Program-made: the position numbers and the translations under genes
In this document: in pieces, positions 22,580-23,875 of the stretch
How positions within the stretch are numbered: position 1 is the first letter of the stretch
Layout of the letters: each line of letters begins with the position of its first letter
The notes under the pieces: model-generated
What the model saw: only the letters and a program-made list of their open reading frames with translations
Databases searched by the model: none
Told to the model about the DNA's origin: nothing
Source: a virus
IMG/VR virus record: IMGVR_UViG_3300035698_007032
Location: 1-23,875 of that record
Length of the DNA stretch: 23,875 bases
Direction: 5' to 3' (one strand)

Positions 22580-22859
22580 TTAGTTTATCCTCATCACTCA
22601 TAGCCCCTTCCAGACCTCGCACTACTAGCGTATACTCCATTAAGCATCGAGCGGCTGCGTGTAGTAATGGGTGTAGTCCAGACTCGTGGTCTTCCTCTAT
22701 CCCTGAGTAAGATTCTGCCACATGCCTAAAAATAGACGCGTGGTTGTCTCTGTGGTTAAAGTGTTTCCCCTCTAACCAGCTGTTTTCTCCGTACTTTTCA
22801 GCTCCCATCTCTAGGACCTTTGCTACATGTGTGAATTCCTCTGGGTACTCTATGCTCAT
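22563..22859 (-). CDS. dATP/dGTP diphosphohydrolase-like protein (DUF5664/MazZ-type domain), 98 aa
   Basis: The core KYGENSWLEGKHFNHRDNHA (about 22-41) followed by IFRHVAES..GIEEDHESGLHPLLHAAARCLMEYTL matches, as I recall it, the phage domain annotated as the N-terminal part of dATP/dGTP diphosphohydrolases. Such enzymes cut deoxynucleoside triphosphates to monophosphates. The acidic EEDHESG and the His residues would bind metal ions. In 2-aminoadenine phages a MazZ enzyme of a related type supplies dGMP, but no purZ is present here, so modified DNA is not shown. Start ATG 22859 is chosen over GTG 22868 because AGAGG (22872-22868) lies 7-8 bases upstream. Alternative: all-alpha NTP pyrophosphatase of unknown substrate. 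Confidence 0.75.
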   Translation of the reverse strand: MSIEYPEEFTHVAKVLEMGAEKYGENSWLEGKHFNHRDNHASIFRHVAESYSGIEEDHESGLHPLLHAAARCLMEYTLVVRGLEGAMSDEDKLNVFKK

Positions 22860-22870
22860 TGGCAACACCT

Positions 22871-23803
22871 CTATACGTTAATGCTTAATTCAAAGAGTTG
22901 GTCCTTAATGGTTGTAGACAATGCAGCCTGCAACCCTCTAGCCCCTGTTTTATTGTTTATGCATGTTTCTATTATAGTAGATTCGTCATCAGAAGTCAAT
23001 TGCAAGTACTTACCTGAAGCTGTAAACATCTCGTGGTAGTCTGGCAATACAAACCTATGGAACACATCCGTTAGTTCTGCCTTGTTTAGAGACGTTAGTT
23101 CTGCTACATCACTAAGTCTACCTACTATCTGTGTAGCTACACCAGCTTTATCTAGTTCTTGGATGAAACTAATCTGCTCCTCTGGGACACCTCCTTTGGT
23201 TTCGGGGTCTCTAAACCCCATACTAGGTTTAACTCTAGCTACTCTATCTGCCCTCACTTCAGCAAAGTTACCTGCTAAGATAAACAGCATATCATGAGTA
23301 GGAGCACGCTGGCCTGGTGCAAAGAACGCTCCCTCTATACCTTTAAGCAAGTTATACTGTGTGTTCCTATTGTGGTCAGTTCCTTCCCTTCCTATTGCCG
23401 GAGAGGCTAGCTTATCGAACTCATCTAAGAAGACTACGGTGGACCTAAACTTTAAAGTATCCCCCATCTCCTTGTAATGGTCCTCTATACACTTGGAAAA
23501 GTCTTGTCCTGCCCAACCTGCACTAGTAAGCTCAGTACAGTCGAGCTCTAGCATAGGACATATGTCATAGCCTAGTATCTGTTGCACCGCCTCACAGGCT
23601 AAGTGGGTAAGGTACGTTTTACCGCACCCCGTCGGTCCCATTAGCAGTAGGTTGTGCTTCTTTATCGGAGTATTCTCTTTCTCTTGTTCCAACAATCTCA
23701 ATACATGTAAGAACATCGCAGTGGACACTGATTTTTTAGCTTCATCTTGACCTACTATACGTTCATCTAAGTAGTCGTAGATCTGTCCTGGAGAGATTTT
23801 CAT
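22871..23803 (-). CDS. ClpX-like AAA+ ATPase / unfoldase, 310 aa
   Basis: All core AAA+ motifs are present: IVGQDEAKK (16-24), Walker A GPTGCGKT (56-63), pore loop GWAG (96-99, where ClpX has GYVG), Walker B VVFLDE (123-128), a sensor-1 region LAGNF (176-180), an arginine finger in IVGRL (226-230), and sensor 2 KTGARGL (285-291, Arg289). The zinc-binding N-domain of ClpX is absent, hence 310 rather than about 424 residues. MGF (195-197) stands where ClpX has the IGF loop that docks on ClpP. The protein probably forms a hexamer that unfolds proteins, alone or with host ClpP. No phage clpP is in the window. AAGGAG (23816-23811) precedes the ATG. Confidence 0.92.
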   Translation of the reverse strand: MKISPGQIYDYLDERIVGQDEAKKSVSTAMFLHVLRLLEQEKENTPIKKHNLLLMGPTGCGKTYLTHLACEAVQQILGYDICPMLELDCTELTSAGWAGQDFSKCIEDHYKEMGDTLKFRSTVVFLDEFDKLASPAIGREGTDHNRNTQYNLLKGIEGAFFAPGQRAPTHDMLFILAGNFAEVRADRVARVKPSMGFRDPETKGGVPEEQISFIQELDKAGVATQIVGRLSDVAELTSLNKAELTDVFHRFVLPDYHEMFTASGKYLQLTSDDESTIIETCINNKTGARGLQAALSTTIKDQLFELSINV

Positions 23804-23805
23804 AT

Positions 23806-23874
23806 TTAGCTCCTTAGTTTTTTGTTCTTACTAGTTATTGTATGCTTACCTGCGTAACCACCATGGTCTTTACA
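23806..23874 (-). CDS. C-terminal end of an unidentified gene (partial)
   Basis: An open frame enters from the right edge on the minus strand and ends at TAA 23808-23806, two bases before the ClpX-like start, giving 22 residues (CKDHGGYAGKHTIT and a Lys-rich end). The tight spacing, and the ribosome site of the next gene inside its end, fit the operon style here. A second frame is also open to the edge but stops earlier (about 23835), so the call is uncertain. No family is recognised. Confidence 0.4.
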   Translation of the reverse strand, partial: CKDHGGYAGKHTITSKNKKLRS

Positions 23875-23875
23875 C

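Noticed and set aside
22307-22859. 2-aminoadenine (Z) genome biosynthesis cluster
   Set aside because: Only a MazZ-type domain is suggested; purZ and datZ are not in the window, so this claim is not supported.

Overview
The window is a segment of a tailed double-stranded DNA phage with a short-tailed, T7-like (podovirus) virion, probably from an environmental (aquatic?) sample. The basis is a nearly complete virion module in T7-like order: large terminase, two small pre-portal proteins, head-to-tail connector (portal), Bbp19-like protein, scaffold, major capsid protein, gp11-like and gp12-like tail tubular proteins, gp14/gp15/gp16-like internal virion proteins and a gp17-like fibre. Unlike T7, the terminase comes before the portal. 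Shine-Dalgarno sites, a sigma70-type promoter and a lysozyme of family GH24 point to a bacterial, probably Gram-negative, host. No RNA polymerase, DNA polymerase or integrase lies in the window, so genus and host cannot be fixed.

Layout. (1) 1-127: the last 41 codons of an upstream plus-strand gene. (2) 128-1184: about 1 kb without genes, rich in palindromes, repeated hairpins, G-runs with two canonical G-quadruplex motifs, and an 11-bp tandem repeat; it ends in a good sigma70-like promoter. (3) 1185-3788: small genes (one FmdB-like zinc ribbon, several membrane peptides) around the large terminase. (4) 3801-8804: head assembly genes. The capsid gene has a 170-nt leader that folds on paper into several nested hairpins, and a strong intrinsic terminator follows the gene after it. 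(5) 8893-21476: tail tube, internal virion (ejection) proteins, fibre, a glycine-rich adhesin, a small conserved phage protein and a membrane/coiled-coil protein. (6) 21482-23875, minus strand and convergent: read in transcription order, the end of an unknown gene, a ClpX-like AAA+ unfoldase, a dATP/dGTP diphosphohydrolase-like protein, two proteins resembling nucleoside deoxyribosyltransferases (DUF1937 and a shorter relative), and a GH24 endolysin.

How it works together. The plus-strand genes are packed with 1- to 29-nt overlaps (TAATG, ATGA, TTGA junctions) and read as one late transcription unit, with extra control around the capsid gene. The minus-strand operon looks like a host-takeover/nucleotide-metabolism cassette that also carries the endolysin. 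Its membrane partner (holin or spanin) is not on the same strand; candidates lie on the plus strand. Most interesting for follow-up are the structured, G-rich non-coding region, the capsid leader RNA, the stand-alone ClpX-like ATPase that keeps a GWAG pore loop and an MGF loop at the ClpP-contact position, and the paired deoxyribosyltransferase-like proteins next to a nucleotide pyrophosphohydrolase.
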